NCBI RefSeq assembly: GCF_014873755.1
Contig: NZ_JADBEG010000001.1
Coordinates: 9,336,501-9,400,500 of the forward strand
Direction of reading: 5' to 3'
DNA: 64,000 bases
Source: Amycolatopsis lexingtonensis
GTDB taxonomy: Bacteria > Actinomycetota > Actinomycetes > Mycobacteriales > Pseudonocardiaceae
A program made the translations under genes and the position numbers. Positions within the stretch are counted from its first letter, which is position 1. Each line of letters begins with the position of its first letter. Positions 33,727 to 44,814 of this stretch are shown here, piece after piece. The notes under the pieces were generated by a model. The model was not told where the DNA came from. It did no database searches and was given only the letters and a program-made list of their open reading frames with translations.

Positions 33727-33905
33727 GACTTCTTCTCCCCGTCGCCCGTGCCGGCGGAACGCGCACCGGCACCGGGGACTACCCGTTTTCCCCGCGCTCG
33801 GACCCGGGTGCGGGGAATTCCCCGCTCTGTCCGGGAAAACCGGGACGGGGGCGGTGATCCCTCGATCAAGTCGCCGGATGACCATCGACGAACCCTCGCG
33901 GCGAT

Positions 33906-33958
33906 GTCTTGAATGAGTCATTCAGGACCTCCGAAGACCTGAATGACTCATTCAAGAC
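33906..33958. repeat. Palindromic repeat GAATGA[G/C]TCATTC, copy 2
   Basis: A 53-bp element with the same architecture as copies 1 and 3. It begins TCTTGAATGAGTCATTCAGG and ends with the mirror palindrome GAATGACTCATTCAAGAC. It lies 31 bp beyond the stop of the S4-domain gene and upstream of the sigma factor gene, so a terminator role for the former is possible. Confidence 0.85.
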
Positions 33959-33989
33959 CTTTGCCGAGCGGGTCGTGGTCGCGCCGGGG

Positions 33990-34355
33990 CTAGGGCTCCT
34001 GCTGCCGGAAGGCGTCCAGCACGCGACGCTCCCTTTTGGTCGGCCGTCCCGCCCCGCGGTCCCGGCGGGCGACCGGGATCGCCGTCTCCGGGGGCGGTTT
34101 CGGCGTGCGGTCCACGTAACACGTCACCGCGTCCGGGGCGCCGACGCGCTTCTGGATCACGCGGACGACGTCGAGGACCTTGGTCGTGCCGCCGATGCGC
34201 AGGCGCACTTCGTCGCCGGGGACGACGGTCGTCGCGGGCTTGGCGGGCTTGTCGTTGACGCGCACGTGCCCGCCGCGGCACGCCGCCGCGGCGTCCGGGC
34301 GGGTCTTCGTCAGCCGGACCGCCCAGAGCCAGCGGTCCACACGGGTCGACTCCAC
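33990..34355 (-). CDS. S4 domain RNA-binding protein (HslR/Hsp15-like)
   Basis: The 121-residue protein opens with the S4 signature VDRWLWAVRLTKTRPDAAAA, followed by CRGGHVRVNDKPAKPATTV and the strand GDEVRLRIGG. The basic C-terminal tail (GRPTKRERRVLDAFR) is typical of Hsp15-type proteins. Hsp15 binds stalled 50S subunits carrying nascent chains; a similar role is likely here. It is oriented away from the cholesterol oxidase gene. A palindromic repeat follows its stop. Confidence 0.92.
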   Translation of the reverse strand: MESTRVDRWLWAVRLTKTRPDAAAACRGGHVRVNDKPAKPATTVVPGDEVRLRIGGTTKVLDVVRVIQKRVGAPDAVTCYVDRTPKPPPETAIPVARRDRGAGRPTKRERRVLDAFRQQEP

Positions 34356-34445
34356 AGTCGTCCATCATGGCCCATTCAGCGGAACCCTCGCGCAACCCGG
34401 GGATGTTACCGGTGGGTATATGTCGACTTGTCTGCACCGCTGAGT

Positions 34446-36118
<1,673 letters not shown>

Positions 36119-36124
36119 CCCGGA

Positions 36125-36156
36125 GGTCGTGAGGGGCCGAAGCGCCCCTCACGACC
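36125..36156. terminator. Bidirectional stem-loop between choA and the AhpD-like gene
   Basis: Arms GGTCGTGAGGGG (36125-36136) and CCCCTCACGACC (36145-36156) pair perfectly around an 8-nt loop. It separates two convergent genes and covers the stop codon of the minus-strand one. Confidence 0.8.
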
Positions 36157-36634
36157 GGTGGGACGGCAGGACGCAGACGACGTCGAGGCCCAGGACGTGG
36201 TTCAGGCGGCCGAAGGCCAGCCACGCGCCCAGGCTCATGCTCAGCTCGACGATCTCTTTCTGGCTGTAGCAAGCGGCCATCCGCTTCCAGAAGTCGTCGT
36301 CCAGGTTGTGGTGGTCCAGGGTGTACCGCTCGGCGTACTCCGCCGCGAGCCGTGTGCGCTCGTCGAAGCGGTCCGTCGTGCGCCACTCGAGAACCGCGTC
36401 GGCGAACTCCTCCTCGACCTTCACGCCGTCGCGCTCGGTCCGCCAGTCCAAGCAGAAGACGCAGCCGTTGATCTGCGCGATCCGCAGCCGCGCGGCCTCG
36501 AACTCCCGCAGCCCCAGCGTGGTGTGCTCGTACACCGCCAGCGAGAACTGCGAAGCGGCGATCCCGATGCCGGGCACCATCTCGCCCCACACGTAGCCGA
36601 TCGGGTCTTTGCCCTCGGGGATGTCGATGTTCAC
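36149..36634 (-). CDS. Carboxymuconolactone decarboxylase/AhpD-like protein
   Basis: This 161-residue helical protein has the CxxC motif in NGCVFCLDWR typical of AhpD-like peroxidase partners within the CMD family. FGRLNHVLGLDV closes the protein as expected. It could act in thiol-dependent peroxide or disulfide chemistry; a role in removing H2O2 made by the neighbouring cholesterol oxidase is possible but speculative. GTG 36634 is preceded by GGAAGGAGGCGC and overlaps the stop of the upstream gene by 4 nt (GTGA), so both are translated together. Confidence 0.88.
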   Translation of the reverse strand: MNIDIPEGKDPIGYVWGEMVPGIGIAASQFSLAVYEHTTLGLREFEAARLRIAQINGCVFCLDWRTERDGVKVEEEFADAVLEWRTTDRFDERTRLAAEYAERYTLDHHNLDDDFWKRMAACYSQKEIVELSMSLGAWLAFGRLNHVLGLDVVCVLPSHRS

Positions 36635-37707
36635 GAGCGCCTCCTTCCGAGCTTGCCGGCTGCCGGGCGCAGCGGGACGTCGAGTGCGTCGTACAGGCCG
36701 GGTTCCGCCGCGGCCAGCCAGTCGATGGCGCCGACGAGCCGGCCGACGGCGGTCGCATTGCCGCCCGCGGAACGGTTTTCGCCCTCGTCGTTCGCCTCGA
36801 CGGTGACTTCGATGCGCGGCCGGCCTTCGATGATCACGCGGTGGGCGCCGTCCCCGCTCGGCGGTGTCGGCCAGTCCGGCGCGCACGACGGGTGGATCCG
36901 CGTCACGTGCTCGATGACGATCCGCGGTTCGCCGTCGACGATGCCCTGCACTTCGAACCGCACCGCGCCCTGCGTGCCCTTTTCGAAGTCACCCATTGTC
37001 CGCGTGGAAACGGTTTCCTCGAGCGGCCGCCGGTCGAGCGTCTCGCGCAGTTCGTCCACCTCGACGCCGAGGCCGCGCGCGATCAGCCGGACCTGCCCGC
37101 CCCACACCATCGACGGCACGCCGGTCATCAGCATCGGCGGGTCGTAGTCCATCGGCTGGCCCATGCCGACCAGGTACCGGACCGAATCGGGCTGCTCGTA
37201 GGTCGAGTAGTCGAAGATCTCCTGGCAGCGGATGCCGTCGACGTCCGTGCCGAGCCCGCTGATCAGCAGCGGCAGCACGTCGTTGCCCCAGCCGGGGTCG
37301 ACGCCGGAGACGAACAGCGAGCCGCCGCCCTCCTTGATCGCGGCGAGGACCGGGTCGCGCAGCTCCGGCGGCGCGTTGCGCTGGTCGTAGAGCGGGTAGA
37401 GCGCCGGGGTCACGACGACCGCGCCCGTCCCGACCGCCCGGACGATGTCGGCGAGCGCGTCGTCGAACCGCACGTCGCCCGAAGCGGCGTAGACGATCGC
37501 CCGCGGCCCCGCGGCCAGCACGGCGTCGATGTCATCGGTCGCGGCGACGCCGAGGTCCCCGACACCGGCCAGCGCGCCCGCGTCCTTGCCGACCTTCGCC
37601 GGGTCGTGGACGAGCACCGCGGTCAGCTCCAACGCCGGATGGGCGTCGACGGCCCGGATTGCCGCACGGCCGACGTTGCCCGTGCCCCACACCACTGTGG
37701 CGATCAT
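36631..37707 (-). CDS. DapB-like NAD(P)-dependent oxidoreductase (amine dehydrogenase family)
   Basis: The 358-residue protein has a Rossmann N-terminus with VVWGTGNVGRAAIRAV and a dihydrodipicolinate-reductase-like fold. The segment SLFVSGVDPGWGNDVLPLL and the domain that follows place it with proteins related to 2,4-diaminopentanoate dehydrogenase. Similar genes occur in mycobacterial steroid and lipid regions, where their substrates are not settled. It is the first gene of a two-gene operon with the AhpD-like protein. It starts at ATG 37707 and is divergent from ilvD. Confidence 0.85.
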   Translation of the reverse strand: MIATVVWGTGNVGRAAIRAVDAHPALELTAVLVHDPAKVGKDAGALAGVGDLGVAATDDIDAVLAAGPRAIVYAASGDVRFDDALADIVRAVGTGAVVVTPALYPLYDQRNAPPELRDPVLAAIKEGGGSLFVSGVDPGWGNDVLPLLISGLGTDVDGIRCQEIFDYSTYEQPDSVRYLVGMGQPMDYDPPMLMTGVPSMVWGGQVRLIARGLGVEVDELRETLDRRPLEETVSTRTMGDFEKGTQGAVRFEVQGIVDGEPRIVIEHVTRIHPSCAPDWPTPPSGDGAHRVIIEGRPRIEVTVEANDEGENRSAGGNATAVGRLVGAIDWLAAAEPGLYDALDVPLRPAAGKLGRRRS

Positions 37708-37823
37708 TCGCCCGAGTTTTCGCCGGTTCGCGCGAGTGCGGGAAGGGATTCGTTCCGGCCAGCGGACCGGCGGGACGTTGGTAGCATGCAGTTCGTCCGG
37801 ACGTCGTATCGGAGGGCCCCGCG

Positions 37824-39515
37824 ATGACGATCGACCCGAAACCCCGCAGCCGCACGGTGACCGACGGGATCGAGGCCGCGCCCGCGCGCGGCATGCTCCG
37901 CGCCGTCGGGATGGGGGACGGCGACTGGCGCAAGCCGATCATCGGCGTCGCCAGTTCGTGGAACGAGATCACGCCGTGCAACCTGTCGCTGGACCGGCTC
38001 GCGCAGGCGTCGAAGGAAGGCGTGCACGCGGCCGGCGGCTACCCGCTGCAGTTCGGCACGATCTCCGTCTCCGACGGCATCTCCATGGGCCACGACGGCA
38101 TGCACTTCTCGCTGGTTTCGCGCGAGGTCATCGCCGACTCCGTCGAGACGGTCATGCAGGCCGAGCGGCTCGACGGCTCGATCCTCCTAGCAGGCTGCGA
38201 CAAGTCGCTGCCGGGCATGCTGATGGCCGCGGCGCGCCTCGACCTGGCGTCGGTGTTCCTCTACGCGGGCACCATCGCCCCCGGCTGGGTGAAGCTGACC
38301 GACGGCACCGAGAAGGACGTCAGCATCATCGACGCCTTCGAGGCGGTCGGCGCGTGCCGGGCGGGCCGGCTGGGAACCGCCGACCTGGACCGCATCGAAC
38401 GCGCCATCTGCCCCGGTGAGGGTGCTTGCGGCGGCATGTACACGGCGAACACGATGGCGTCGGCGGCCGAGGCGATGGGGATGAGCATGCCGGGCTCGGC
38501 CGCGCCGCCGTCCGCGGACCGCCGCCGGGACCACTACGCGCACCTTTCGGGTGAAGCCGTGGTCGGGCTGCTCGAACGCGGCATCACCGCGCGCGACATC
38601 CTTACGCGGGAGGCGTTCGAGAACGCCATCACCGTCGTGATGGCGCTCGGCGGCTCGACCAACGCCGTGCTGCACCTGCTGGCCATCGCGCACGAGGCGA
38701 AGGTCGAGCTGACCCTCGACGACTTCAACCGCGTCGGCGACCGCGTCCCGCACCTGGGCGACCTGAAGCCGTTCGGGAAGTACGTCATGCAGGACATCGA
38801 CCGCCACGGCGGCATCCCCGTGCTGATGAAGGCGTTGCTGGACGAGGGGCTGATCCACGGCGACGCGCTGACCGTCACCGGCAAGACGGTCGCGGAGAAC
38901 CTCGCCGAGCTGGACCCCGACCCGATCGACGGCGAAGTCCTGCGCCGGCTGGACAACCCGCTGCACCCGACCGGCGGCATCACCATCCTGCGCGGCTCGC
39001 TCGCGCCCGAGGGCGCGGTCGTGAAGTCCGCGGGTTTCGACACCGCGAACTTCGAGGGCCCGGCGCGCGTGTTCGAACGCGAGCAGGAGGCGATGGCGGC
39101 GCTGAACGAGGGCCGGATCGAGGCGGGCGACGTCGTCGTCATCCGCTACGAGGGTCCCAAGGGTGGCCCGGGCATGCGGGAGATGCTCGCGATCACCGCG
39201 GCGATCAAGGGTGCCGGCCTCGGCCGCGACGTGCTCCTGCTGACCGACGGCCGGTTCTCCGGCGGCACCACGGGCCTGTGCATCGGCCACGTCGCCCCGG
39301 AGGCGGTCGACGGCGGCCCGATCGCGTTCGTCCGCACCGGCGACCGGATCGCCGTCGACATCAAGGCGCGCAGCATCGACCTGCTGGTCGACGCGGCCGA
39401 GCTGGCGGCCCGCCGTCAGGGCTGGGAGCCGTTGCCGAACAAGTTCCCGGAAGGCGTGCTCGGCAAGTACGTCAAGCTGGTCAAGTCGTCGTCGGACGGC
39501 GCCGTCACGAGCTGA
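37824..39515 (+). CDS. ilvD: Dihydroxy-acid dehydratase
   Basis: 563 residues, normal for IlvD. Iron-sulfur ligands are visible in [10 protein letters not shown] and [20 protein letters not shown]; the substrate loop [14 protein letters not shown] and the [17 protein letters not shown] block follow. It dehydrates 2,3-dihydroxy-isovalerate and -methylvalerate in valine/isoleucine synthesis. ATG 37824 is preceded by GGAGGG. No other ilv gene is nearby, so this is an isolated biosynthetic gene or a second copy. Its last 100 bp overlap the convergent AMP-ligase gene. Confidence 0.97.
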   Translation: MTIDPKPRSRTVTDGIEAAPARGMLRAVGMGDGDWRKPIIGVASSWNEITPCNLSLDRLAQASKEGVHAAGGYPLQFGTISVSDGISMGHDGMHFSLVSREVIADSVETVMQAERLDGSILLAGCDKSLPGMLMAAARLDLASVFLYAGTIAPGWVKLTDGTEKDVSIIDAFEAVGACRAGRLGTADLDRIERAICPGEGACGGMYTANTMASAAEAMGMSMPGSAAPPSADRRRDHYAHLSGEAVVGLLERGITARDILTREAFENAITVVMALGGSTNAVLHLLAIAHEAKVELTLDDFNRVGDRVPHLGDLKPFGKYVMQDIDRHGGIPVLMKALLDEGLIHGDALTVTGKTVAENLAELDPDPIDGEVLRRLDNPLHPTGGITILRGSLAPEGAVVKSAGFDTANFEGPARVFEREQEAMAALNEGRIEAGDVVVIRYEGPKGGPGMREMLAITAAIKGAGLGRDVLLLTDGRFSGGTTGLCIGHVAPEAVDGGPIAFVRTGDRIAVDIKARSIDLLVDAAELAARRQGWEPLPNKFPEGVLGKYVKLVKSSSDGAVTS

Positions 39516-40855
39516 ACGAGGGCGCGCTTGTCGACCTTGCCGACCTCGGTGAGCGGCAGCGCGCCGACGAAGTCCACGCCGGCCGGGACGTAGTGCTCCT
39601 GGCCGAACGCCGCCCGCGCGTGCGCCCGGACCTCCTCGGCGCCGACCGGCCGGGTGGCCACGACGACGGCGTGCAGCAGCTGCCCGTCCGGGCCGGGGAC
39701 GCCGAAGACGGCCGCGCTCGTGATCGCCGGGTGCGCCGCGATGGCGTGCTCGACGACGGTCGTGGGGACCTTCGTGCCGTGCTCGCCGACCACGACGACG
39801 TCGTCCGCGCGGTCGAGCAGGTACAGGTAGCCCTCGTCGTCGAAGCGGCCGAGGTCGCCGGTGCGCAGCCAGCCGGCGTCGACGTCCGGGCCGCCGAGGT
39901 AACCGTCCATCATGGACAGTCCGCGCACTTCGACCTCGCCGTCGGCGGTGAGGCGGGCTTCCATGCCGGGCACGATCCGGCCGACCGAGCCCAGCCGGTC
40001 CGGGCGGTCGATCAGCTCGGCGGCGGAGATGCTCGCGATCATCGGGGCTTCGGTGAGGCCGTACCCCTGGCCGACGACCGGCCCGAACACGTCGAGGGCC
40101 TGCGCGAGCCGGTGCGGCGGCAGCGGCGCGGCCCCGAGGGAGAGCGAGCGGACGCTGGTGAGGTCGGTGTGCTCGCGCGCGGGGTGGTCGAGGACCGCCG
40201 CCAGCCGGGGCGGGGTCAGCGAGAGCGTGTCGATCCGGTGCTCCTGGATCGCGGCGAGGACCGCGCCGGCGTCGAAGCCGTCGTGCACCACGACGGTGTC
40301 GCGCCGCAGCAGCGCGCCGAGCACGGTGGCGTTGCCGGTCATGTGCGTCATCGGGGCGACGAGCAGCGTGCGGCCCGGGCCATCCGGCGACGGCGCGAAG
40401 ATGTACGCCATGCCGTCGTAGATGCCGCTGTGGCGGATGAGCTTGGGGGTGCCGGTGGTGCCGCCGGTGGGGAAGAGGAGGCGGACGGTTTCCGGCGGGT
40501 CGAGCGGCTCGGGCTCGCCATCGAGGTCGTCGAGGGTGCGGACGTCTTCGCCGGGCCAGTGGTCCGGCCGGTCGGTGACGACGGTGGTCACGCCCGGGTA
40601 GCGCTGCCCGTCCGGCGCGGAGGCCGGGACCAGGAGGACGGTTGCGCCGCGCAGGAGGGCGGCGAGCTGGACGAGGACGGTCTCCGGCCGGTTGCGGAGG
40701 TCGACCGCGACGACCCCGGCCCCGCCGAGGCCCGCGTGCAGCCGCCGGAGGCGGTCGCGGGCCTGGTGGTAGGTCGTGACGCCGGTCTGGATGAACAGCG
40801 GACGGTCACCGCCGTCCTCGAGTGCGGCGAGGACCTTCGTCAGGAAGAAGCTCAC
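39416..40855 (-). CDS. AMP-dependent synthetase/ligase (acyl-CoA ligase-like)
   Basis: This 479-residue adenylate-forming enzyme has a P-loop-like [16 protein letters not shown], then GYGLTEAPM, the motif [20 protein letters not shown] and hinge [13 protein letters not shown]. The catalytic Lys is in [12 protein letters not shown]. It activates a carboxylate with ATP, probably to a CoA ester; the substrate is unknown. After [13 protein letters not shown] it runs another 30 residues and overlaps the end of ilvD by 100 bp. The next gene upstream on this strand is the ssgA-like gene, 13 bp away, which suggests co-transcription. Confidence 0.9.
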   Translation of the reverse strand: MSFFLTKVLAALEDGGDRPLFIQTGVTTYHQARDRLRRLHAGLGGAGVVAVDLRNRPETVLVQLAALLRGATVLLVPASAPDGQRYPGVTTVVTDRPDHWPGEDVRTLDDLDGEPEPLDPPETVRLLFPTGGTTGTPKLIRHSGIYDGMAYIFAPSPDGPGRTLLVAPMTHMTGNATVLGALLRRDTVVVHDGFDAGAVLAAIQEHRIDTLSLTPPRLAAVLDHPAREHTDLTSVRSLSLGAAPLPPHRLAQALDVFGPVVGQGYGLTEAPMIASISAAELIDRPDRLGSVGRIVPGMEARLTADGEVEVRGLSMMDGYLGGPDVDAGWLRTGDLGRFDDEGYLYLLDRADDVVVVGEHGTKVPTTVVEHAIAAHPAITSAAVFGVPGPDGQLLHAVVVATRPVGAEEVRAHARAAFGQEHYVPAGVDFVGALPLTEVGKVDKRALVQLVTAPSDDDLTSLTYLPSTPSGNLFGNGSQP

Positions 40856-40868
40856 CCGGGGACGGTAC

Positions 40869-41282
40869 TCAGTCCTGGTAGGAGAGTTTTTCCAGCTCGG
40901 TGTCGAAGTCGAACCAGTCGCTCTCGCTGCCGGCCGGGGTGACGTCGTAGGTCCGGTCCAGGAAGGCGGCGATCTCCTTCGCGGGCGCCTCGAGCACGGC
41001 GGCGCCGTCGGGGGAGTTCAGTTCGACGACGACCAGCGCGGGGTCGCTGCCGGGCCCGATCCGGACGTCCCCGTCGCCGCAGCGGGCGAGCAGGCCGTCG
41101 GCCAGCAGATCGCGGCCGAACAGCCACCGGACCGCGCTCGGCCCGGCGTGCAGCACCACGGCGACCGCGTAGGGATCCCGGGTGTCGTACTCCAGCTCGG
41201 CGGGCACCGGCCGCGGCCCGGCCCCGAAGGTCCGCAGGGCGAAGTCGATGCGGGCGCTGGTCACGCTGTGCGGGTCGCTCAT
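40869..41282 (-). CDS. SsgA family sporulation/cell division regulator
   Basis: This 137-residue protein matches the actinobacterial SsgA-like family: YDTRDPYAVAVVLHAG near residue 32, WLFGRDLLADGL near 53 and the acidic end WFDFDTELEKL. SsgA-like proteins steer septum site and peptidoglycan events during sporulation or growth, and SsgB recruits FtsZ. Which paralogue this is cannot be told. It starts at ATG 41282 after AAAGGCGG. Confidence 0.93.
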   Translation of the reverse strand: MSDPHSVTSARIDFALRTFGAGPRPVPAELEYDTRDPYAVAVVLHAGPSAVRWLFGRDLLADGLLARCGDGDVRIGPGSDPALVVVELNSPDGAAVLEAPAKEIAAFLDRTYDVTPAGSESDWFDFDTELEKLSYQD

Positions 41283-41658
41283 CGGACCGCCTTTGCTACT
41301 CGTCGGTTAACTTGGGCTCGTTCCCTGGATAACGCATAGTGAGTTCAACGCCCAGCGTTCCGAAAAACTTTCACACTTCGGGGTGATCAAGAAGTGTCGG
41401 AGGTCACTGGCGGCGTGGCCTAACGGGCAGTTCCTCACGCAGTGTGATGGGCCGGTGCTGTGGTGCCCTCGGGGTCTGAGCCCGCCAAGAACTTCGCGTC
41501 CCGAGCTTTCGGAGCCGCCCCGCCGCCGGATGGGTCGGCGCCCCCGAATTGGGCCTTCCGGGTGGGAAGGACCACTGCCCACCAGTCCGCGCCGCCGTGC
41601 GGCCGCGAACTCCTGTCGAGGCCGGAGGGCGTGGTGGGTGACGTGGAGGTTGCCGGAC
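41283..41658. other. Intergenic region between ssgA-like and sigK genes
   Basis: 376 bases with promoters for both divergent genes but no supported gene. The first 120 bases next to the ssgA-like gene are relatively AT-rich (GGATAACGCATAGTG, AAAAACTTTCACACTT). Open frames in the GC-rich rest lack start signals. No SigK-type promoter was recognised before sigK. Confidence 0.4.
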
Positions 41659-42255
41659 ATGGGTGAGCGTGGACGGCTACGGCTGCATCCGGGCGAAACG
41701 CCGGCGCCCGCGCCGGGTGCCGAAGAACTGCTGCGGCGGGTGGCGGCGGGGGACGAGACGGCGTTCTCGTCGCTCTACGACATCGTCGCCGGTCCGGTGC
41801 TCGGGCTGGTGACGCGCGTGCTGCGCAACCACGCGCAAGCCGAGGAAGTGGCTCAGGAGGTGCTGGTGGAGGTGTGGCGCAAGGCCGCGAGGTACGTCCC
41901 GGAGCGCGGAAGCGCGCTTTCGTGGGTGCTGACGATCGCGCACCGCCGGGCCGTCGACCGCGTGCGCTCGCACCAGGCCGGGCTCGACCGGGAAGACCGG
42001 GCCGGGCGGATGGACGTGCGGCGGCCGTTCGACGAGGTCACCGAGTCCACTTTGGCCGGGCTGGACCAGCAGCGGGTGCGGCAGTGCCTGTCCGCGCTGA
42101 CCGAGCTGCAGCGCGAGTCCATCGTGCTCGCGTACTACAACGGCTACACCTACCCCGAGGTCGCCGAGGTGCTGAAGGTGGCGCCGGGGACCGTGAAGAC
42201 CCGGATCCGCGACGGCCTGATCCGGCTGCGTGACTGCCTGGGGGTGGACCGATGA
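41659..42255 (+). CDS. sigK: ECF sigma factor SigK
   Basis: 198 residues. Region 2 spans about 38-105 (LVTRVLRNHAQAEEVAQEVL, VEVWRKAARYVPERG, LSWVLTIAHRRAVDRVRSH) and region 4 about 140-190 (LTELQRESIVLAYYNGYTYP). It resembles mycobacterial SigK. The assignment is supported by the next gene, an RskA-type anti-sigma factor overlapping by 4 nt (ATGA), and by a fasciclin lipoprotein downstream like Mpt70/Mpt83 of the mycobacterial SigK regulon. It should direct transcription from CCATCC/CGAAT-type promoters once RskA is degraded. Confidence 0.93.
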   Translation: MGERGRLRLHPGETPAPAPGAEELLRRVAAGDETAFSSLYDIVAGPVLGLVTRVLRNHAQAEEVAQEVLVEVWRKAARYVPERGSALSWVLTIAHRRAVDRVRSHQAGLDREDRAGRMDVRRPFDEVTESTLAGLDQQRVRQCLSALTELQRESIVLAYYNGYTYPEVAEVLKVAPGTVKTRIRDGLIRLRDCLGVDR

Positions 42256-42950
42256 CCGCCGAGCTGCACACGCTGACCGGGGCCTACGCGCTCGACGCCG
42301 TGTCCGATGTGGACCGGGCCGAGTTCGAACGGCACCTCGGGGAGTGCTCCGCCTGCCGCCAGGAAGTCGAGGAACTGCGCGCGACCGGCGCCCGGCTCGG
42401 CGTGGCCGCCGAAGTGGCGGCGCCGCCGGAGCTGAAGCTGGTGGTGCTCGCCGACGTGGCCCGCACGCGCCAGCTGCCGCCGAGGGTGCCCGTCGTGCGC
42501 AAGCTCAGCCGCGCCAAGACGTGGCAGCTGCGCGTCGCGCTGTTCGGCGCCGCCGCGGCAGCTGTGGTGGCGGTGGTCGTGGCCGGCGTGCAGACCACCA
42601 CCGTCCCGCAGCAGAAGGCCGATCCGGTGCTGGCCGCCCCGGACGCCACGGCGATCCAGAGCTCCGGCCAGGGCAGCGCGACGCTGGTGGTTTCCCGCAG
42701 CCGCAACCAGGCCGTGCTTCTCGCGTCCGGGCTGCCCGCCCTCGACGCGGCGCACGTCTACCAGGTGTGGCTGATCGGCAAGGGCGGCGCGCACTCGGCC
42801 GGCCTGATGCAGCCGGAGTCGCCGGACCGCATGCGGCCCATGGCGACCGCCTTGCCGGCGGGCGTCGACCGGATCGGGATCACCGTCGAGCCCGCGGGCG
42901 GTTCCGCCGGCCCGACGACACCGGCGGTCACCCGGATCGACCTGACGTGA
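42252..42950 (+). CDS. rskA: Anti-sigma-K factor RskA
   Basis: 232 residues. The N-terminal zinc-binding anti-sigma domain carries HLGECSACRQEV (H-x3-C-x2-C). One transmembrane helix spans about 95-117 (ALFGAAAAAVVAVVVAGV). The C-terminal extracytoplasmic RskA domain follows (AHVYQVWLIGKGGAHSAGLM). It holds SigK at the membrane until regulated proteolysis releases it. Its ATG overlaps the sigK stop, so the two are made in ratio. Confidence 0.95.
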   Translation: MTAELHTLTGAYALDAVSDVDRAEFERHLGECSACRQEVEELRATGARLGVAAEVAAPPELKLVVLADVARTRQLPPRVPVVRKLSRAKTWQLRVALFGAAAAAVVAVVVAGVQTTTVPQQKADPVLAAPDATAIQSSGQGSATLVVSRSRNQAVLLASGLPALDAAHVYQVWLIGKGGAHSAGLMQPESPDRMRPMATALPAGVDRIGITVEPAGGSAGPTTPAVTRIDLT

Positions 42951-43016
42951 CCATTAGCGGATGAAATACGTCGAAGGGTTTTCGCATGGCAGTGATCCGG
43001 ATCACCCGATCGAGTG

Positions 43017-43044
43017 CCAATCCGCTTTCCGAGTAGTTCCGAAT
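43017..43044 (+). promoter_or_regulatory. SigK-like promoter of the fasciclin lipoprotein gene
   Basis: CCAATC (43017-43022) and CCGAAT (43039-43044) are 16 bp apart, close to the mycobacterial SigK consensus CCATCC / CCGAAT. The gene start is 45 bp further on. Together with sigK-rskA directly upstream this suggests the lipoprotein is a SigK target. Confidence 0.65.
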
Positions 43045-43088
43045 CCCCGTCAAGAAGAAGTTCTAAGCTGATTGTAGGAGTGATTTTC

Positions 43089-43760
43089 GTGACCAAGCTT
43101 CGTGTCGCCGGAATCGGCTTCGCCGCTGTCGCCGCCCTTTCGCTGACCGCGTGCAGCAGCAGCGACACGGCTTCGTCGGGCAGCTCCAGCGCCCCGGCTC
43201 CGTCGTCGTCGATGGCCGCGCCGTCTTCCAGCATGGCCTCCGGTTCGAGCGATGGCGTGACGACCAACGCCGACGTGTTCGGTCCGGCGTGTTCCCAGCT
43301 GCCGCAGGGTTCCGCGCCCGGTTCGCTGGACTCGATGGGCCCGCAGCCGGTCGCCTCGGCCGCGTCGACGAACCCGTTGCTGACCAAGCTGGTGGCGGCG
43401 GTCAAGGCCACCAACCTGGTCGACACGCTCAACAGTGCTCCGGCGATCACGGTGTTCGCGCCGGCGGACCCGGCGTTCGCCGCGCTGGGTGACGCGAAGT
43501 TCAACGAGCTGGCGGGCAAGCCGGCCGAGCTGTCGCCGATCCTGCAGTACCACGTCGTGGGCAAGCGTTACGACGCCAAGGGGCTCGCGTCCGCGGGTTC
43601 GCTGGATTCGCTCAACGCCGCCGGCGGCCCGCTGAAGATCGAGGGCTCGGGCGAGAACATGACCGTCAACGGCGCGAAGATCCTGTGCGGCAACATCCCC
43701 ACGAAGAACGCCACGGTCTTCGTGATCGACAAGGTGCTGACCCCGGGCACCAACAAGTAA
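43089..43760 (+). CDS. Fasciclin-domain lipoprotein (MPT70/MPT83-like)
   Basis: The 223-residue precursor has lipobox LSLTAC at about residues 17-22, so it is exported and lipid-anchored. A long Ser/Ala linker follows. The FAS1 domain occupies about 90-223 (NLVDTLNSAPAITVFAPADP, AFAAL; ILQYHVVGKRYDA). It resembles mycobacterial MPT70/MPT83, surface proteins whose genes are SigK-controlled. GTG 43089 is preceded by TAGGAGTG. Its stop is 1 bp from the convergent LLM oxidoreductase gene. Role at the cell surface is probably adhesive or structural. Confidence 0.93.
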   Translation: MTKLRVAGIGFAAVAALSLTACSSSDTASSGSSSAPAPSSSMAAPSSSMASGSSDGVTTNADVFGPACSQLPQGSAPGSLDSMGPQPVASAASTNPLLTKLVAAVKATNLVDTLNSAPAITVFAPADPAFAALGDAKFNELAGKPAELSPILQYHVVGKRYDAKGLASAGSLDSLNAAGGPLKIEGSGENMTVNGAKILCGNIPTKNATVFVIDKVLTPGTNK

Positions 43761-43761
43761 T

Positions 43762-44769
43762 TCAGGAATTCCGGCCCAGTGCCGGGCCGAGGCGTTCCGC
43801 GATGTCGGTGAGGATCTGCACGTAGTCTTCGTGGTCGAAGGTGAACGGCAGGGCGAAAGCCACCTCGTCGACTTCGCGGAACGCCTTGTGCGCGTGGAGC
43901 CGTTCGGCGATTTCCGCCGACGTTCCCACGAAATCGGGGGAGAAAAGCATCCGGGCCGGGCCCTGCGGTTCCGCCGTGCGCGGCAGCCGTTTCCGCGCGT
44001 ATTCTTCGTATTTCGCGCGCTGCTCCGGCGTCGCGCTGTCGGTCGGGATCACGACCAGGCCCTGCGAGACCCGGGCGGCCTCGCCGTCCGGGTGGCAGGC
44101 CCGGAACGCCTTGATGTGCGCCAGCTGGATTTCCGCGAAGTCCGTGCTGTCGCCTTCGGCCTTGACCACGCTGCTGGTCAGGAAGTTCATCGCGTGCCGG
44201 CCGGCCCACTCGGCCGAGCGCAGGCTCGCGCCGCCGTACCACATGCGGTCGCCGAGTCCGGGCGCCTGCGGCTGGACGCGGTCGGAGAACACCTCGAACC
44301 CCTGCGTGCCGCTGAAGCCGGTGGCCGGCTTGCCGCGCACGAACCCGAGCAGCCGTTCCACCCGGTCGTAAGAGAAGTCTTCGACGTCGGCGGTGTCCGG
44401 GTAGAGGGCCTGCTTGACGTCGTCCCACCGCATCGGCGGCCCGACGCTGATCCCGGGGTTGAGCCGCCCGCCCGAGAGCAGGTCGACGGTGGCGAGGTCC
44501 TCGGCGAGGCGCAGCGGGTTCTCCCAGCCGAGCGGGATGACGGCGGTGCCGAGGTGAATCCGGCTGGTCCGCTGCGACGCGGCGGCGAGCACCGCGACCG
44601 GCGACGAGATGCCGTACTGCAGGTGGCGGTGCCGCACCCAGGCGCTGTCGAACCCGAGCCGCTCGCCCAGCTCGATGATCTCGAGGGTCGACTCGTGGCC
44701 CCGGCGCGGGTCGGCGGCGTCGAACAGGCCGATGGTCAGGAAGCCGAGCTTCCGCAGTGGTCGTGACAC
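43762..44769 (-). CDS. LLM-class flavin-dependent oxidoreductase
   Basis: This 335-residue TIM barrel is of the luciferase-like monooxygenase class: LGFLTIGLFDAADPRRGHES, then ERLGFDSAWVRHRHL, SSPVAVLAAASQRTSRIHLG and LRLAEDLATVDLLSGGRLNP. It uses FMNH2 (or F420) supplied by a reductase to oxidise an unknown substrate. The GTG start (44769) has GGCGGGG immediately before it. It lies 45 bp downstream of a TetR gene on the same strand. Confidence 0.92.
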   Translation of the reverse strand: MSRPLRKLGFLTIGLFDAADPRRGHESTLEIIELGERLGFDSAWVRHRHLQYGISSPVAVLAAASQRTSRIHLGTAVIPLGWENPLRLAEDLATVDLLSGGRLNPGISVGPPMRWDDVKQALYPDTADVEDFSYDRVERLLGFVRGKPATGFSGTQGFEVFSDRVQPQAPGLGDRMWYGGASLRSAEWAGRHAMNFLTSSVVKAEGDSTDFAEIQLAHIKAFRACHPDGEAARVSQGLVVIPTDSATPEQRAKYEEYARKRLPRTAEPQGPARMLFSPDFVGTSAEIAERLHAHKAFREVDEVAFALPFTFDHEDYVQILTDIAERLGPALGRNS

Positions 44770-44814
44770 CCCGCCGATTCTGCTCCGGTGAGCCGGGGTG
44801 TCCCACCTGGTGGA

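Noticed and set aside
41307..41660. Minus-strand open frame between the ssgA-like and sigK genes
   Set aside because: No ribosome binding site, no recognisable motif, low-complexity Arg/Gly/Ser composition.
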